29,204 bases of DNA from CAINDZ01 sp964399195 (GCA_964399195.1 CAYNPY010000044.1:1-29204), one strand, 5' to 3'; positions 15,707 to 23,428 are shown, numbered from the stretch's first letter. Translations and numbers: made by a program. Notes: generated by a model from the sequence alone, not told the origin.

Positions 15707-17104
15707 TCAATCCGGCCGCAACCCCTCCGGCTGCGTGTGGATCCACCCGCGCTCCCGCTGCCCCGCGATCACATCGACGGGTTCCGTGCAGTGGAAGCGC
15801 AGCAGCTCACCGAGCGTCCCAAACCCCTGCATCTGCAGCCGCGTGACCATGCGCAGGAACAGCTCGGCGGTGACCAGCGCGTCGCCCAGCGCGGTGTGGC
15901 GGCCGTGCAGGTCCAGCTGGTAGAGCTGCGCCAGGTTCTCCAGGTCCAGGCGGCCCAGCGACGGGTTCAGCAGCGAGGCCAGCCGCAGCGTGTCGATGAA
16001 GACGAAGTCCTCCCACGGGCGGCCGTGGCGGCGGCACTCCTCGCGCAGGATCGTCAGGTCGAAGGCGATGTTGTGGCCGACGACGACGCGGCCGCGCGCC
16101 AGGCGCTGGAAGTCGGCCCACACTTCGGGAAACGCGCGCGCGTCCCGGACCATCGCGTCGGTGATGCCGTGCACGGCGGTCGAGGCGGGCGGAATGGGCA
16201 CGCCGGGATCCACCAGGTCGTCCATCAGGCGGCTCTTGTAGAGGCGCGGGCCGTGCGCGCAGACGGCGCCGAGGGCGACGATGCGGTCGGTCGTCACGTC
16301 CAGGCCGGTGGTCTCGGTGTCGATGACGATGACGGGCACATCGTCCAGCCGCATCGCCAGGTCCAGCGGGCCGGCGACCGGCGGCACGTCGTGCAGCTTG
16401 AGGTCGAACTCCACGCCGGGGCGATGGCGGTCCAGCTCGACGGGCGGGAAGATGATCACCGCGCCCTCGTCGTCCGGCAGCAGCGCGATGCGGCCCTGCA
16501 GCGAGACGCCGTCCAGCCGCTCGAACACCGACTCGAGCGCGCGGCCCGCGCGCCGGGCCTTCTGCATCGCGGCCAGCACCGACTCGCGGCTGAGCGCCGC
16601 GAACAGCGAGGTGCCCACGCGGGCGCGCTCGGCCCCCAGCAGTTCGCGCGCGGTGCTGTTGAGCAGGCTGACCTGGCCCTGCTCGGTGATGATGACGACG
16701 CCACTGGCCAGCGAGCCCAGCACCGTCAGCAGCCTGTGGTCGGGAGCGTGGCGCTCGCGCGTGATCTGGTCCTGGTAGAGGCCCAGCGAGGCGAGCATCG
16801 ACTCGACTTCCGGCGGCGTGCCCGGACCCAGCGTCTTCGGCACCGCGGCGCCCTGGTCGGCCACCAGGTTCAGCACCGCGGTGCGCGCGCCCTCGATGCC
16901 GCGGCCCAGCCGGTCGGCCGCGCGCCAGCTGCGCCAGTACAGCGCCAGCGCCGCGGTGAAGGTGGCCGCCCCCACCACGAGCGGCAGCGGCGACAGCGGG
17001 CGGCGCATGACCACGTCCGGCAGCAGCACCAGCGCCCCGGCCCCCGCGCAGACGCCCGCCCAGACCAGCGAGCGCTTGATCAGGCGGTGGGCGGGCTCGC
17101 GCAT
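15707..17104 (-). CDS. Membrane-anchored PAS/DEDDh 3'-5' exonuclease (DnaQ/epsilon-like)
   Basis: 465 aa. Two N-terminal membrane helices (about residues 10-30 and 38-58) precede a PAS-like region (about 120-220; GVVIITEQGQVSLLNSTARELLG) and a C-terminal DEDDh exonuclease domain with ExoI DTET (Asp262, Glu264), ExoII HNIAFDLTIL (Asp349) and ExoIII HTALGDA (His403, Asp408). All catalytic residues are present. Proteins of this form are often encoded beside a cNMP/CBS/DUF294 protein, exactly as here (divergent), which suggests a signalling rather than replicative role. The start at 17104 has GGAG about 9 nt upstream; ATGs at 17137 and 17140 are alternatives. Confidence 0.9.
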   Translation of the reverse strand: MREPAHRLIKRSLVWAGVCAGAGALVLLPDVVMRRPLSPLPLVVGAATFTAALALYWRSWRAADRLGRGIEGARTAVLNLVADQGAAVPKTLGPGTPPEVESMLASLGLYQDQITRERHAPDHRLLTVLGSLASGVVIITEQGQVSLLNSTARELLGAERARVGTSLFAALSRESVLAAMQKARRAGRALESVFERLDGVSLQGRIALLPDDEGAVIIFPPVELDRHRPGVEFDLKLHDVPPVAGPLDLAMRLDDVPVIVIDTETTGLDVTTDRIVALGAVCAHGPRLYKSRLMDDLVDPGVPIPPASTAVHGITDAMVRDARAFPEVWADFQRLARGRVVVGHNIAFDLTILREECRRHGRPWEDFVFIDTLRLASLLNPSLGRLDLENLAQLYQLDLHGRHTALGDALVTAELFLRMVTRLQMQGFGTLGELLRFHCTEPVDVIAGQRERGWIHTQPEGLRPD

Positions 17105-17240
17105 GGGGGGCGGCTCCGGGTCGGGGTGCCCGGGCATCATATGGGGACCAGGCCTCGGTTCCAAGTGCTTAGCGGCGTTCCCGCATCGCTGGGGCTGGGT
17201 TTCGGCGCCCGTAACCTCATGCGGCACATCGTGGCTGACG

Positions 17241-17298
17241 ATTCCGCAGGCAACTGCGGAATGGTCGGGATCATGCCGCGGCACATTGCGGAATGGTC
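17241..17298. repeat. Inverted and direct repeats of TGCGGAAT in the divergent spacer
   Basis: ATTCCGCA (17241-17248) pairs with TGCGGAAT (17255-17262) over a 6-nt loop. TGCGGAATGGTC occurs at 17255-17266 and again at 17287-17298. GCGGCACAT also recurs (17221 and 17279). The cluster could be a regulatory site for the divergent genes or the remnant of an insertion-sequence end with multiple terminal repeats. Confidence 0.65.
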
Positions 17299-17390
17299 TT
17301 GACCCTGTGCATGGTATCGTGAGAACAGGTCTTCCCGATGCGGGCCCGGGCACCCGGACCGCGCACATCGAGACCGGAAGGAACCCGCCC

Positions 17391-19208
17391 ATGATCCCCC
17401 GCCTCCGGGACTTCCTCCAGGGCCAGCACCCGTTCACGCTGCTGACCGAGAGCGAGCGCGAGCGCGTCGAGGCCGCCGCCACCGCGCGCGCGTTCCCCGA
17501 CGGCGCGCGCATCCTGGAACAGGACGGCCCGCAGAGCACATGCCTGTACCTGCTGGCCGGCGGCCAGGCGCGCCTGGTGCGCGACGGCGAGGAGCTGCAG
17601 GTGCTGGAGGAGGGCGACTGCTTCGGCTACCCGTCGATGATCAGCCGCTCGGCGCCCGCCTTCGACGTGGTGGCCAGCGGCGAGGTGCAGGTCCACTGCG
17701 TGCCGGAAGCGGTGTTCCGCGGCCTGCTGGGCAACCGCGACTTCGCCGAGTTCTTCCTGCAGAGCCTGGGCGAGCGCCTGCGGCGCGTGACCGGCGGCGG
17801 CGTGACCGCCCTGGGCGGCGAGCTGACCACCGAGCTGGGCGACCTCGAGCTGCGCCGCGTCGTGCGCGTGGCCCCCGGCGCCACCGTGCAGCAGGCCGCC
17901 CGCGCGATGCGCGACGCGCGCGACGACTTCGCGCTGGTCGGCGACGACGGCGACGAGATGCCGGGCATCGTCACCGACCACGACTTCCAGGTGAAGGTGC
18001 TGGCCGAGGGCCTGGGCCCGGACACTCCCGTGGCCCGCGTGATGACGCGGCCGCTCAAGACGCTGACCGCCGATACGCCCGTGCACGGCGCGCTGCTCTA
18101 CATGCTCGAGGAGCGCATCCACCACCTGCCGGTGGTGCGCGACGGCGGCATCATCGGCGTGCTGACGGCCACCGACCTGCTGCGCCACCAGACCACCAAC
18201 CCGCTCTATCTCATGCGCCGCCTGGACCACCTGGATCGCGGCGAGTCGCTGGCCGCCTACGGCCGCGACGCCGCGGCGATGGTCGAGCGCCTGTTCCGCG
18301 GCGGCCTGAAGGTGGGGCAGATCGGCCGCGTCTTCGCCAGCCTGAACGACGCGCTCATCCGCCGGCTGTGCAGGCTGGCCGAGGCCGAGCTGGGCCCGCC
18401 GCCGTGTCCCTATGCGTGGCTGGTCTTCGGCTCGGAGGGGCGCATGGAGCAGGCGCTGCTGACCGACCAGGACAACGCGCTGGTCTACGGCGACGACACG
18501 GCCGCGGCGAAGGACTACTTCGCGAAGCTGGCCGCGCTGGTCGTCGCCGACCTGGTCACCGCCGGCTTCCCGCCCTGCCCCGGCGGCTGCATGGCCACCA
18601 ACTGGAACCGGCCGCTGGGCGCGTGGCTGGACACGGTGCGCGGCTGGATCGACGAGCCGACGCCCGACAATCTGATGGTCTCGTCGATCTTCTTCGACTT
18701 CCGCGCCGTCGCCGGCGCGCTGGATGTGGCGCCGCTGGCGGACCTGGCGGCCGGCGCCGCCGGCAACCAGCTCTTCATGGCGCACCTGGCGCGCGTCTCG
18801 CTGCGCTTCAAGCCGCCGCTGGGCCTGTTCCAGCAGATCCAGGCCACCGACGACAAGGTCGACCTGAAGAAGCGCGCCATCGCGCCGGTGGTCGCGGCCG
18901 CGCGCGTCTGGGGCCTGGAGGCGGGCACGCGCGCGCGCCCGACGCGCGAGCGCCTCGAGACCGCGATCGAGGCCGGCGTGGTCAGCCGCGACCTGGGCCG
19001 GACGCTGATCGAGACCTACCGCTTCCTGCTGCAGCTGCGGCTGCGCGAGCAGCTGGCCGCGCTCGAGCGCGGCGAGGCGCCCGGCAACGACGTCAACGTC
19101 AAGACGCTCTCGTCGCTGCAGCGACGCCACCTGAAGGACGCGTTCGGGGCGATCCGCGAGATGCAGGGGGCCGTCGCGCGGAGGTACCGGACGAACATGC
19201 TGGGGTGA
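17391..19208 (+). CDS. cNMP-binding / CBS-pair / DUF294 nucleotidyltransferase-like regulator
   Basis: 605 aa. The start ATG at 17391 follows GGAAGGA at good spacing. Domains in order: cyclic-nucleotide-binding-like (about 10-130), two CBS motifs (about 155-270; FALVGDDGDEMPGIVTDHDF and HHLPVVRDGGIIGVLTATDLL), DUF294 nucleotidyltransferase-like (about 290-430) with GSEGR at 347-351, EQ at 353-354 and TDQDNA at 358-363, and the DUF294 C-terminal helical domain (about 460-600). In other bacteria this architecture occurs next to DnaQ-like exonucleases and acetate-uptake genes and is thought to sense nucleotides. Here the exonuclease is divergent across a 286-bp spacer. Ligand and target are unknown. 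Confidence 0.93.
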   Translation: MIPRLRDFLQGQHPFTLLTESERERVEAAATARAFPDGARILEQDGPQSTCLYLLAGGQARLVRDGEELQVLEEGDCFGYPSMISRSAPAFDVVASGEVQVHCVPEAVFRGLLGNRDFAEFFLQSLGERLRRVTGGGVTALGGELTTELGDLELRRVVRVAPGATVQQAARAMRDARDDFALVGDDGDEMPGIVTDHDFQVKVLAEGLGPDTPVARVMTRPLKTLTADTPVHGALLYMLEERIHHLPVVRDGGIIGVLTATDLLRHQTTNPLYLMRRLDHLDRGESLAAYGRDAAAMVERLFRGGLKVGQIGRVFASLNDALIRRLCRLAEAELGPPPCPYAWLVFGSEGRMEQALLTDQDNALVYGDDTAAAKDYFAKLAALVVADLVTAGFPPCPGGCMATNWNRPLGAWLDTVRGWIDEPTPDNLMVSSIFFDFRAVAGALDVAPLADLAAGAAGNQLFMAHLARVSLRFKPPLGLFQQIQATDDKVDLKKRAIAPVVAAARVWGLEAGTRARPTRERLETAIEAGVVSRDLGRTLIETYRFLLQLRLREQLAALERGEAPGNDVNVKTLSSLQRRHLKDAFGAIREMQGAVARRYRTNMLG

Positions 19209-19253
19209 GGCGGCGGGGCGCGGGCGCGCGGGGTGTCGGCGCGGGGGTGCGTT

Positions 19254-19288
19254 CCGCGGACTTGTTGATATGTCAACCATCTGCCGGA
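19254..19288 (+). repeat. P2 dyad, copy a
   Basis: CCGCGG, 4 nt, GTTGATATGTCAAC (19264-19277), 6 nt, CCGGA. It lies 46 bp after the stop of the CBS/DUF294 gene. It shares CATCTGCCGGAA with copy c. Confidence 0.8.
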
Positions 19289-19323
19289 AGGGACTGGCGG
19301 ATGGAGAGGCCCCTTCTGCGGAC

Positions 19324-19337
19324 GTGCGCCGGCGCAC
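19324..19337. repeat. Variant P1 palindrome, copy 6
   Basis: GTGCGCCGGCGCAC: the two outer T/A pairs are replaced by G/C pairs, so perfect palindromy is kept while the sequence changes. Confidence 0.7.
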
Positions 19338-19472
19338 ACCCCTAACCAAGGGAAAAATGGCGAGATAGATCCAATACAGGGCGTGCGGGTCGCCGCCCCA
19401 TTGAAACACGCCTATCATGTCGGGGCATCGGCCGCTCCGCCCCGAGCGGAAAACGGCCGAGCGAGGCCGCCT

Positions 19473-19497
19473 GCGGGCGCGCCTCTTCCGCGCCCGC
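19473..19497 (+). promoter_or_regulatory. 5' leader hairpin of the small secreted protein
   Basis: Perfect 9-bp stem GCGGGCGCG/CGCGCCCGC with a 7-nt loop (CCTCTTC), 46 bp before the ATG at 19544. There is no T-run, so it is not an intrinsic terminator. It may protect the leader or regulate it. Confidence 0.45.
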
Positions 19498-19543
19498 GGT
19501 TCCCCCAGCGGTCTCGTGTCCATGTCGCGACAGGAGGCCCAAG

Positions 19544-20152
19544 ATGAGATTTACCGCCATCGTATCCTGTCTGCTGCTGCTGGGCGCCGCGCCGTGCGCG
19601 CTGGCGGTCGTCGTCGGCGGGGACTTCGACAGCCTGCCCCCCGGCCCCTACACCGGCGGCGCCACCGTGCAGCCGCCCGGCTCACCCGGCGTGCAGGTCG
19701 TGCCCGACAACCAGGGCTACGCCGGCGCGCCGAGCCTCGGCGACGGCTCGGGCAACATGCTGCGCATCGACAACCTCAGCGGCCCGGGACCCATCACCGT
19801 CACCTTCGTCTTCTACTGCGACGTCATCCCCGACAACCTCTGCCGCATCGGGTACACCTACGCCGCCGCGGCCTGGGACATCTACTCCGGGTTCGGTGTG
19901 TACGTGGACGATCCCACGCTGACCAACCCCGACGACCTGTGGGAGCCGCCGGTCGGCTTCCCGCCCAGCACGGTCGGGCCGGGCGACAACCACGAGAACG
20001 CCGGCGACTGCGACGGCACGACGCACACCATCACGTTCGTCGTGGCCCCGGGCACGGTCCTGCACCTGGACAACATGGCCACCGAATGCCTGGAGAACCC
20101 GGTCGGCGACGAACAGCACAGCTGGGGCGCGCTGAAGGCCTGGTACCGGTAG
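19544..20152 (+). CDS. Small secreted protein with C-terminal WGALKAWYR
   Basis: 202 aa. The ATG at 19544 has AGGAGG 7 nt upstream. A signal peptide (about residues 1-21, MRFTAIVSCLLLLGAAPCALA) is followed by a beta-rich, Gly/Pro/Asp-rich domain (FDSLPPGPYTGGATVQPPG, GNMLRIDNLSGPGPITVTFVFYCDV, FVVAPGTVLHLDNMA). The beginning resembles PEP-CTERM-type and carbohydrate-binding-like exported domains, but no family is certain. The protein ends HSWGALKAWYR-stop, matching the C-terminal ends of the two beta-helix proteins although the rest is unrelated. Spacers on both sides hold P1/P2 repeats. Confidence 0.85.
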   Translation: MRFTAIVSCLLLLGAAPCALAVVVGGDFDSLPPGPYTGGATVQPPGSPGVQVVPDNQGYAGAPSLGDGSGNMLRIDNLSGPGPITVTFVFYCDVIPDNLCRIGYTYAAAAWDIYSGFGVYVDDPTLTNPDDLWEPPVGFPPSTVGPGDNHENAGDCDGTTHTITFVVAPGTVLHLDNMATECLENPVGDEQHSWGALKAWYR

Positions 20153-20193
20153 GAATGACGGCGCCGGCGCGGGTGCCGCCGCGGGGCGGGAAC

Positions 20194-20207
20194 TTGCGCC
20201 GGCGCAA
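20194..20207. repeat. P1 palindrome, copy 7
   Basis: Exact core in the 77-bp convergent spacer, 41 bp after one stop (20152) and 22 bp after the other (20230). Confidence 0.9.
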
Positions 20208-20229
20208 CCGAGGTCCGCGCGCGCCGCCC

Positions 20230-20691
20230 CTACCAGGTGGCGAACGGCCTGGCCACCAGACTGCTGTTGAAGTACCGCGCGTCGCCGGTGACTTCCTCGC
20301 CGACCCATTCGGGCTTGTCGACGGCCTGGTCCTCCGCCTGCAGTTCGCACTCGGCCACGACCAGACCCGCGTTGGCGCCGTGGAACTCGTCGACCTCCCA
20401 GACCAGCCCGCCGTGGGGCACGACGTAGCGGGTCTTCTCGATGAGCGGCCGTTCGCATAGATCCAGCAGCGCGCGCGCGTCTTCCGGCGGGATCGCGTAT
20501 TCGAACTCGGCGCGCGTGGCGCCCGCGCTGGGGCCCTTGACGGTCAGGAACGCCCGATCGCCGATCAGCCGCACGCGCACGACGCGCGCGGGGTCCGTGC
20601 AGAGATAGCCCTGGCGGCACTCGACGCCGGCCGCCAGCGCCCGGTAGGCATCACCGCGGACCAGGTATTTGCGCTCGATCTCCGTGCCCAT
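20230..20691 (-). CDS. CYTH-domain triphosphatase-family protein
   Basis: 153 aa, about the normal length for a bacterial stand-alone CYTH protein. The N-terminal ExExK signature is present (Glu4, Glu6, Lys8 in MGTEIERKYLV), followed by VVRVRL, FLTVKG, RAEFEYAIP, IEKTRYVV, WEVDEF and VVAECEL, the charged residues lining the triphosphate tunnel. The family hydrolyses inorganic triphosphate or thiamine triphosphate, or acts as class IV adenylate cyclase; short bacterial forms of this type are mostly inorganic triphosphatases. It lies 10 bp after the terC stop, with its GAGG ribosome site overlapping that stop, so it is probably co-expressed with terC. Confidence 0.93.
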   Translation of the reverse strand: MGTEIERKYLVRGDAYRALAAGVECRQGYLCTDPARVVRVRLIGDRAFLTVKGPSAGATRAEFEYAIPPEDARALLDLCERPLIEKTRYVVPHGGLVWEVDEFHGANAGLVVAECELQAEDQAVDKPEWVGEEVTGDARYFNSSLVARPFATW

Positions 20692-20701
20692 GCGACCCGC
20701 C

Positions 20702-21781
20702 TCAGTGATGCGCGGCGCCGCCGGCCGGCCGCCGCCGATCCGCCACCAGCGACGCGACGACGCCCACCGCCAGGATCCCCAGCACCACCAGCAGCAGCAC
20801 CTGGTTGAAGTTCTTGCCCAGGTACTGCTTGAGCCAGCTCGCGGTCAGCATCTTGACGCCGACCACCAGGAGCACGAACGCCAGCGCCACCTTCAGGTAG
20901 CGGAACTTGTGCACGGCGCCGGCCAGCGCGAAGTACAGCGAGCGCAGGCCCAGGATGGCGAACACGTTGCTGGTGAAGACCAGGAACGGGTCGCCGGTGA
21001 TGGCGAAGATGGCCGGGATCGAATCGACCGCGAAGATCAGGTCGGTCGTCTCGACCATCACCAGCGCCAGCGCCAGCGGCGTCAGCAGCAGCGTGCCGGG
21101 CTTCGCCCTCTCCACGGCCTCGTCGCGCAGGACGGCGGCGCCCGGCGTCTCGGCCTCGTGCGAGGCGGCCGTGCCCGCGCGCACCACGAAGTGCTCGCCG
21201 TGGAAGCGCTCGGTGACCGGGAACAACCGCCGCGTCAGCCGCACCACCGCGTTCTGCCCGGGATCGCCGTGGTCGCTCTTCATGAACAGCATCTTCAGCG
21301 CCGTGAGGATCAGGAACGCCGCGAACACGTACAATATCCAGTGGAACTCGTGGATCAGCTTCGCCCCGATCGCGATCATGGCGCCGCGCATCACCAGCGC
21401 CCCGATGATGCCCCAGAACAGCACCCGGTGCTGGTAGATGGCCGGCACGCCGAAGAAGCTGAAGATCATGACGATGACGAAGATGTTGTCGACGCTCAGC
21501 GATTTCTCCACCACGTAGCCGGTCAGGTACTTGCCCAGCGCGCTGGCGCCGTCGTTGGGCAGCCCGTCGACGATGTCGATCCCCAGCCCCAGCCCGAACC
21601 AGTGCGCGTCGTAGGCCACCTTGACGAACCCGCCGAACGACAGCCCCAGCGCGATCCAGACGGCCGACCAGCCGAGGGCCTCGCGCACGCCGATGACGTG
21701 GGACTTGCGGTGGAAGACGCCGAGGTCCAGGGCCAACAGGAGCAGGACGAAGGCGATGAAGCCGGTCCACATCCAGATCAT
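20702..21781 (-). CDS. TerC/Alx family integral membrane protein
   Basis: 359 aa from the ATG at 21781 (MIWMWTGFIAFVLLLLALDLGVF). There are about eight or nine membrane segments. Family hallmarks are LDLGVFHRKSH in the first segment, EKSLSVDNIFVIVMIFSFFGVP, VETTDLIFAVDSIPAIFAITGDPFLVFTSNVFAILGLRSLYF and the C-terminal YLKVALAFVLLVVGVKML. Acidic residues in the DNIF and DSIPA motifs bind metal. Members are linked to Mn2+ export and tellurite resistance, and in some bacteria to metal loading of exported enzymes. A central cytoplasmic loop (about 180-230) is variable. It is transcribed with the CYTH gene. Confidence 0.95.
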   Translation of the reverse strand: MIWMWTGFIAFVLLLLALDLGVFHRKSHVIGVREALGWSAVWIALGLSFGGFVKVAYDAHWFGLGLGIDIVDGLPNDGASALGKYLTGYVVEKSLSVDNIFVIVMIFSFFGVPAIYQHRVLFWGIIGALVMRGAMIAIGAKLIHEFHWILYVFAAFLILTALKMLFMKSDHGDPGQNAVVRLTRRLFPVTERFHGEHFVVRAGTAASHEAETPGAAVLRDEAVERAKPGTLLLTPLALALVMVETTDLIFAVDSIPAIFAITGDPFLVFTSNVFAILGLRSLYFALAGAVHKFRYLKVALAFVLLVVGVKMLTASWLKQYLGKNFNQVLLLVVLGILAVGVVASLVADRRRPAGGAAHH

Positions 21782-21828
21782 GGGTGAGGGCCTTTCCGGG
21801 GGGTGACGCCGTTCAGCAGGGCGCACCA

Positions 21829-21840
21829 TTTATACAGTGT
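21829..21840 (-). promoter_or_regulatory. Possible terC promoter -10 with TATACnGTnTA motif
   Basis: The minus strand reads ACACTGTATAAA, ending in TATAAA about 48 bp before the terC start. On the plus strand the same bases read TTTATACAGTGT, a partial dyad resembling motifs at 1753 and 26694. Confidence 0.35.
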
Positions 21841-21874
21841 ATCGGGTTGCGCGGCCAGTGGCGGGCGGAGTCGC

Positions 21875-21888
21875 GTGCGCCGGCGCAA
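21875..21888. repeat. Variant P1 palindrome, copy 8
   Basis: GTGCGCCGGCGCAA, one base off the core, 22 bp before an exact copy. Confidence 0.75.
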
Positions 21889-21910
21889 GGTCACGCACAG
21901 TGGGCGGGAC

Positions 21911-21924
21911 TTGCGCCGGCGCAA
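21911..21924. repeat. P1 palindrome, copy 9
   Basis: Exact core. The arms extend outward: GGCGGGAC on the left pairs with GTgCCCGCC on the right apart from one bulged G, giving a hairpin of about 30 nt. Confidence 0.92.
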
Positions 21925-21965
21925 GTGCCCGCCGTCAAGCCCGCCGTGTTCATCTGCGGCCCGGA

Positions 21966-22000
21966 TCCGGCAATCGTTGACCCGTCAACCGTTCCCCGGA
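21966..22000 (+). repeat. P2 dyad, copy d
   Basis: TCCGG, 5 nt, GTTGACCCGTCAAC (21976-21989), 6 nt, CCGGA. It ends 7 bp before the stop codon of the minus-strand beta-helix gene. Confidence 0.8.
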
Positions 22001-22007
22001 ACGCCTC

Positions 22008-23165
22008 TCACCTGTACGACGCCTTCAAGTCCCCCCAATTCACGGCCTGGATCGGGACGGACTGATCGGCGAACGGCGTGTAGAGCACGGTCGCGCCAAT
22101 GGCGGCGTTGTCGGCATGATCGACGATCCAGGTTGCGATATCCGCGGGATTCGAGGTCCCCCACCAGTTGTTCCGCAGGTCGTGCACCACCGTCGCCGTC
22201 GAGACCTCGCAGAGCACCGCCACGCCGCCACCCTTCGCCAGGTCGCTGCCCGCGATCGAACAGGGTCCGCTGCCCGACCTAGCCCAGAGGATGGACCGCG
22301 TGCCGCCCTCCAGGCGGGAATTCGTGACCGCGAACCGGGCGCCGGGGGCGGAAGGATCGATGATCAGGGCGGAATCGGCGCCGCGGATGGTGCAGTCGTC
22401 CAGGTTGCAGACGGCCCCGGTCCCCACGGCCTGGGTGATCCCGTTGCCGGTCACGGACGTGCTACAGCGGACCAAGTCGACGGTGGCGCCCAGCATGAAC
22501 GTTGCCGAGCCCAGCTCGCAGTCGCGGACTGCCAGGCCCCGGACCCCGCGGACCTGCAGGGAGCCGGGGATGACGCAGTCTTCCACCAGCCCGCCGGCCA
22601 CCGGCGTGCCGTCGCCGACCACCAGGGAGCCGCCAGCCGGCGACCACGGGTCGTGGAACGTGGTGTTGCGCAGGTGGCCACCAGACCCGGACGGCAGCCA
22701 GTACATACCCGCGTTCGCACCATAGACCAGGCAATTGTCCATCTGCATCGCGCCCCGGACCACCAGGCCCACCTGGCAGTTGGCCACCGTCAGGTCGCGA
22801 ATGGTCAGACGCGCGTTCGTCACGTCGCACGTTAGGCCCTGCGGCGTGCTGGGATGGACGCCGCCCTCGAACGTGGCGGGACCGATCCAGGTGTGCTCAA
22901 CGCCCGCACCGATGATCGTCAGTTCCGGCACCCGGACCACTGCATACGAAACGACGGGATACGAGTAGCCGGGCAGCGAGATGGTCGTGGGATCGGAAAA
23001 CTCGCCCGGACCGATCATGATCGTGTCGCCGCTTGCGACGGCATTCAGCGCCTGCTTGACGGTCGTGAAGTGGCCGGAGCCGTTCTGGCGCACCGTCCAG
23101 GTGGCGGCGGGGGTCGTCAGCGGGGTTGCCAAGACCAAGATGAGGATGATCAGCCGCATTGTCAT
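22008..23165 (-). CDS. Secreted right-handed parallel beta-helix protein, paralogue 2
   Basis: 385 aa from the ATG at 23165, chosen because GGAAG lies 7 nt before it; a second ATG at 23159 is possible. A signal peptide (MTMRLIILILVLATPLTTPA) precedes WTVRQNGSGHFTTVKQAL and SGDTIMIGPGEF. Beta-helix coils follow (LTIRDLTVANCQVGLVV, VRGLAVRDCELGSATF), then NNWWGTSNPADIATWIVDHAD and a short tail ending WGDLKASYR-stop. Its length and block order match the protein at 11935-13089, so the two are paralogues. The DG/NGSG-x-(F/Y)T-x-(I/V) opening is shared with many extracellular beta-helices of unknown or carbohydrate-related function. An extended -10 promoter lies about 95 bp upstream. Confidence 0.88.
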   Translation of the reverse strand: MTMRLIILILVLATPLTTPAATWTVRQNGSGHFTTVKQALNAVASGDTIMIGPGEFSDPTTISLPGYSYPVVSYAVVRVPELTIIGAGVEHTWIGPATFEGGVHPSTPQGLTCDVTNARLTIRDLTVANCQVGLVVRGAMQMDNCLVYGANAGMYWLPSGSGGHLRNTTFHDPWSPAGGSLVVGDGTPVAGGLVEDCVIPGSLQVRGVRGLAVRDCELGSATFMLGATVDLVRCSTSVTGNGITQAVGTGAVCNLDDCTIRGADSALIIDPSAPGARFAVTNSRLEGGTRSILWARSGSGPCSIAGSDLAKGGGVAVLCEVSTATVVHDLRNNWWGTSNPADIATWIVDHADNAAIGATVLYTPFADQSVPIQAVNWGDLKASYR

Positions 23166-23258
23166 GGCATCGCTTCCGATCTGTTCGATGTCCAGCTTCC
23201 GTATCCAGGCTCGGCGACATGTGACGAGCGGCCTTGTGGATCGGCACCGACGTCCGCA

Positions 23259-23267
23259 AGTATAGCA
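23259..23267 (-). promoter_or_regulatory. Extended -10 promoter of beta-helix paralogue 2
   Basis: The minus strand reads TGCTATACT: TGn plus hexamer TATACT. It is the same TGCTAnAnT pattern as upstream of the propeller gene. No convincing -35 is seen. Confidence 0.55.
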
Positions 23268-23351
23268 CACTCGGCGCGATGCCTGGCGGGATCTTGCGCG
23301 GGGTCGCCGGCCCACTCGGCAGTCATCAGGTCGGCCCTGCCTGTTGGGGAC

Positions 23352-23365
23352 TTGCGCCGGCGCAA
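23352..23365. repeat. P1 palindrome, copy 10
   Basis: Exact core within a perfect 20-bp palindrome GACTTGCGCCGGCGCAAGTC (23349-23368). The stem can extend to GGGG/CCCC with a 2-nt bulge. Confidence 0.92.
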
Positions 23366-23393
23366 GTCCGGCCCCTCTCACCCCAGACGCCGA

Positions 23394-23428
23394 CCCGGCG
23401 ATGGTTGATAGGTCAACCAACCTCCGGA
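23394..23428 (+). repeat. P2 dyad, copy b
   Basis: CCCGG, 5 nt, GTTGATAGGTCAAC (23404-23417; GGTTGATAGGTCAACC with flanks), 6 nt, CCGGA. It lies 33 bp after the csoR stop. Confidence 0.8.

Larger units (their letters stand above)
19209..19543. other. Gene-free spacer with repeats and hairpins
   Basis: No coding sequence is supported. Contents are a P2 dyad (19254-19288), a variant P1 (19324-19337) and two hairpins upstream of the next gene: CCGCTC/GAGCGG (19432-19449) and a perfect 9-bp stem, GCGGGCGCG with CGCGCCCGC, at 19473-19497. Confidence 0.75.

Noticed and set aside
14062..15846. 594-codon plus-strand open frame opposite the propeller gene
   Set aside because: Antisense shadow of the regular repeats; the minus strand has the signal peptide, repeats and FlgD-like end.
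17299..17320. TTGACC ... TATCGT as a promoter for the CBS/DUF294 gene
   Set aside because: The spacer is only 10 bp and no hexamer is seen at 16-18 bp.
17271..19523. 750-codon minus-strand open frame opposite the CBS/DUF294 gene
   Set aside because: Antisense shadow with His/Gln/Arg-rich composition; the plus strand encodes a full set of recognisable domains.
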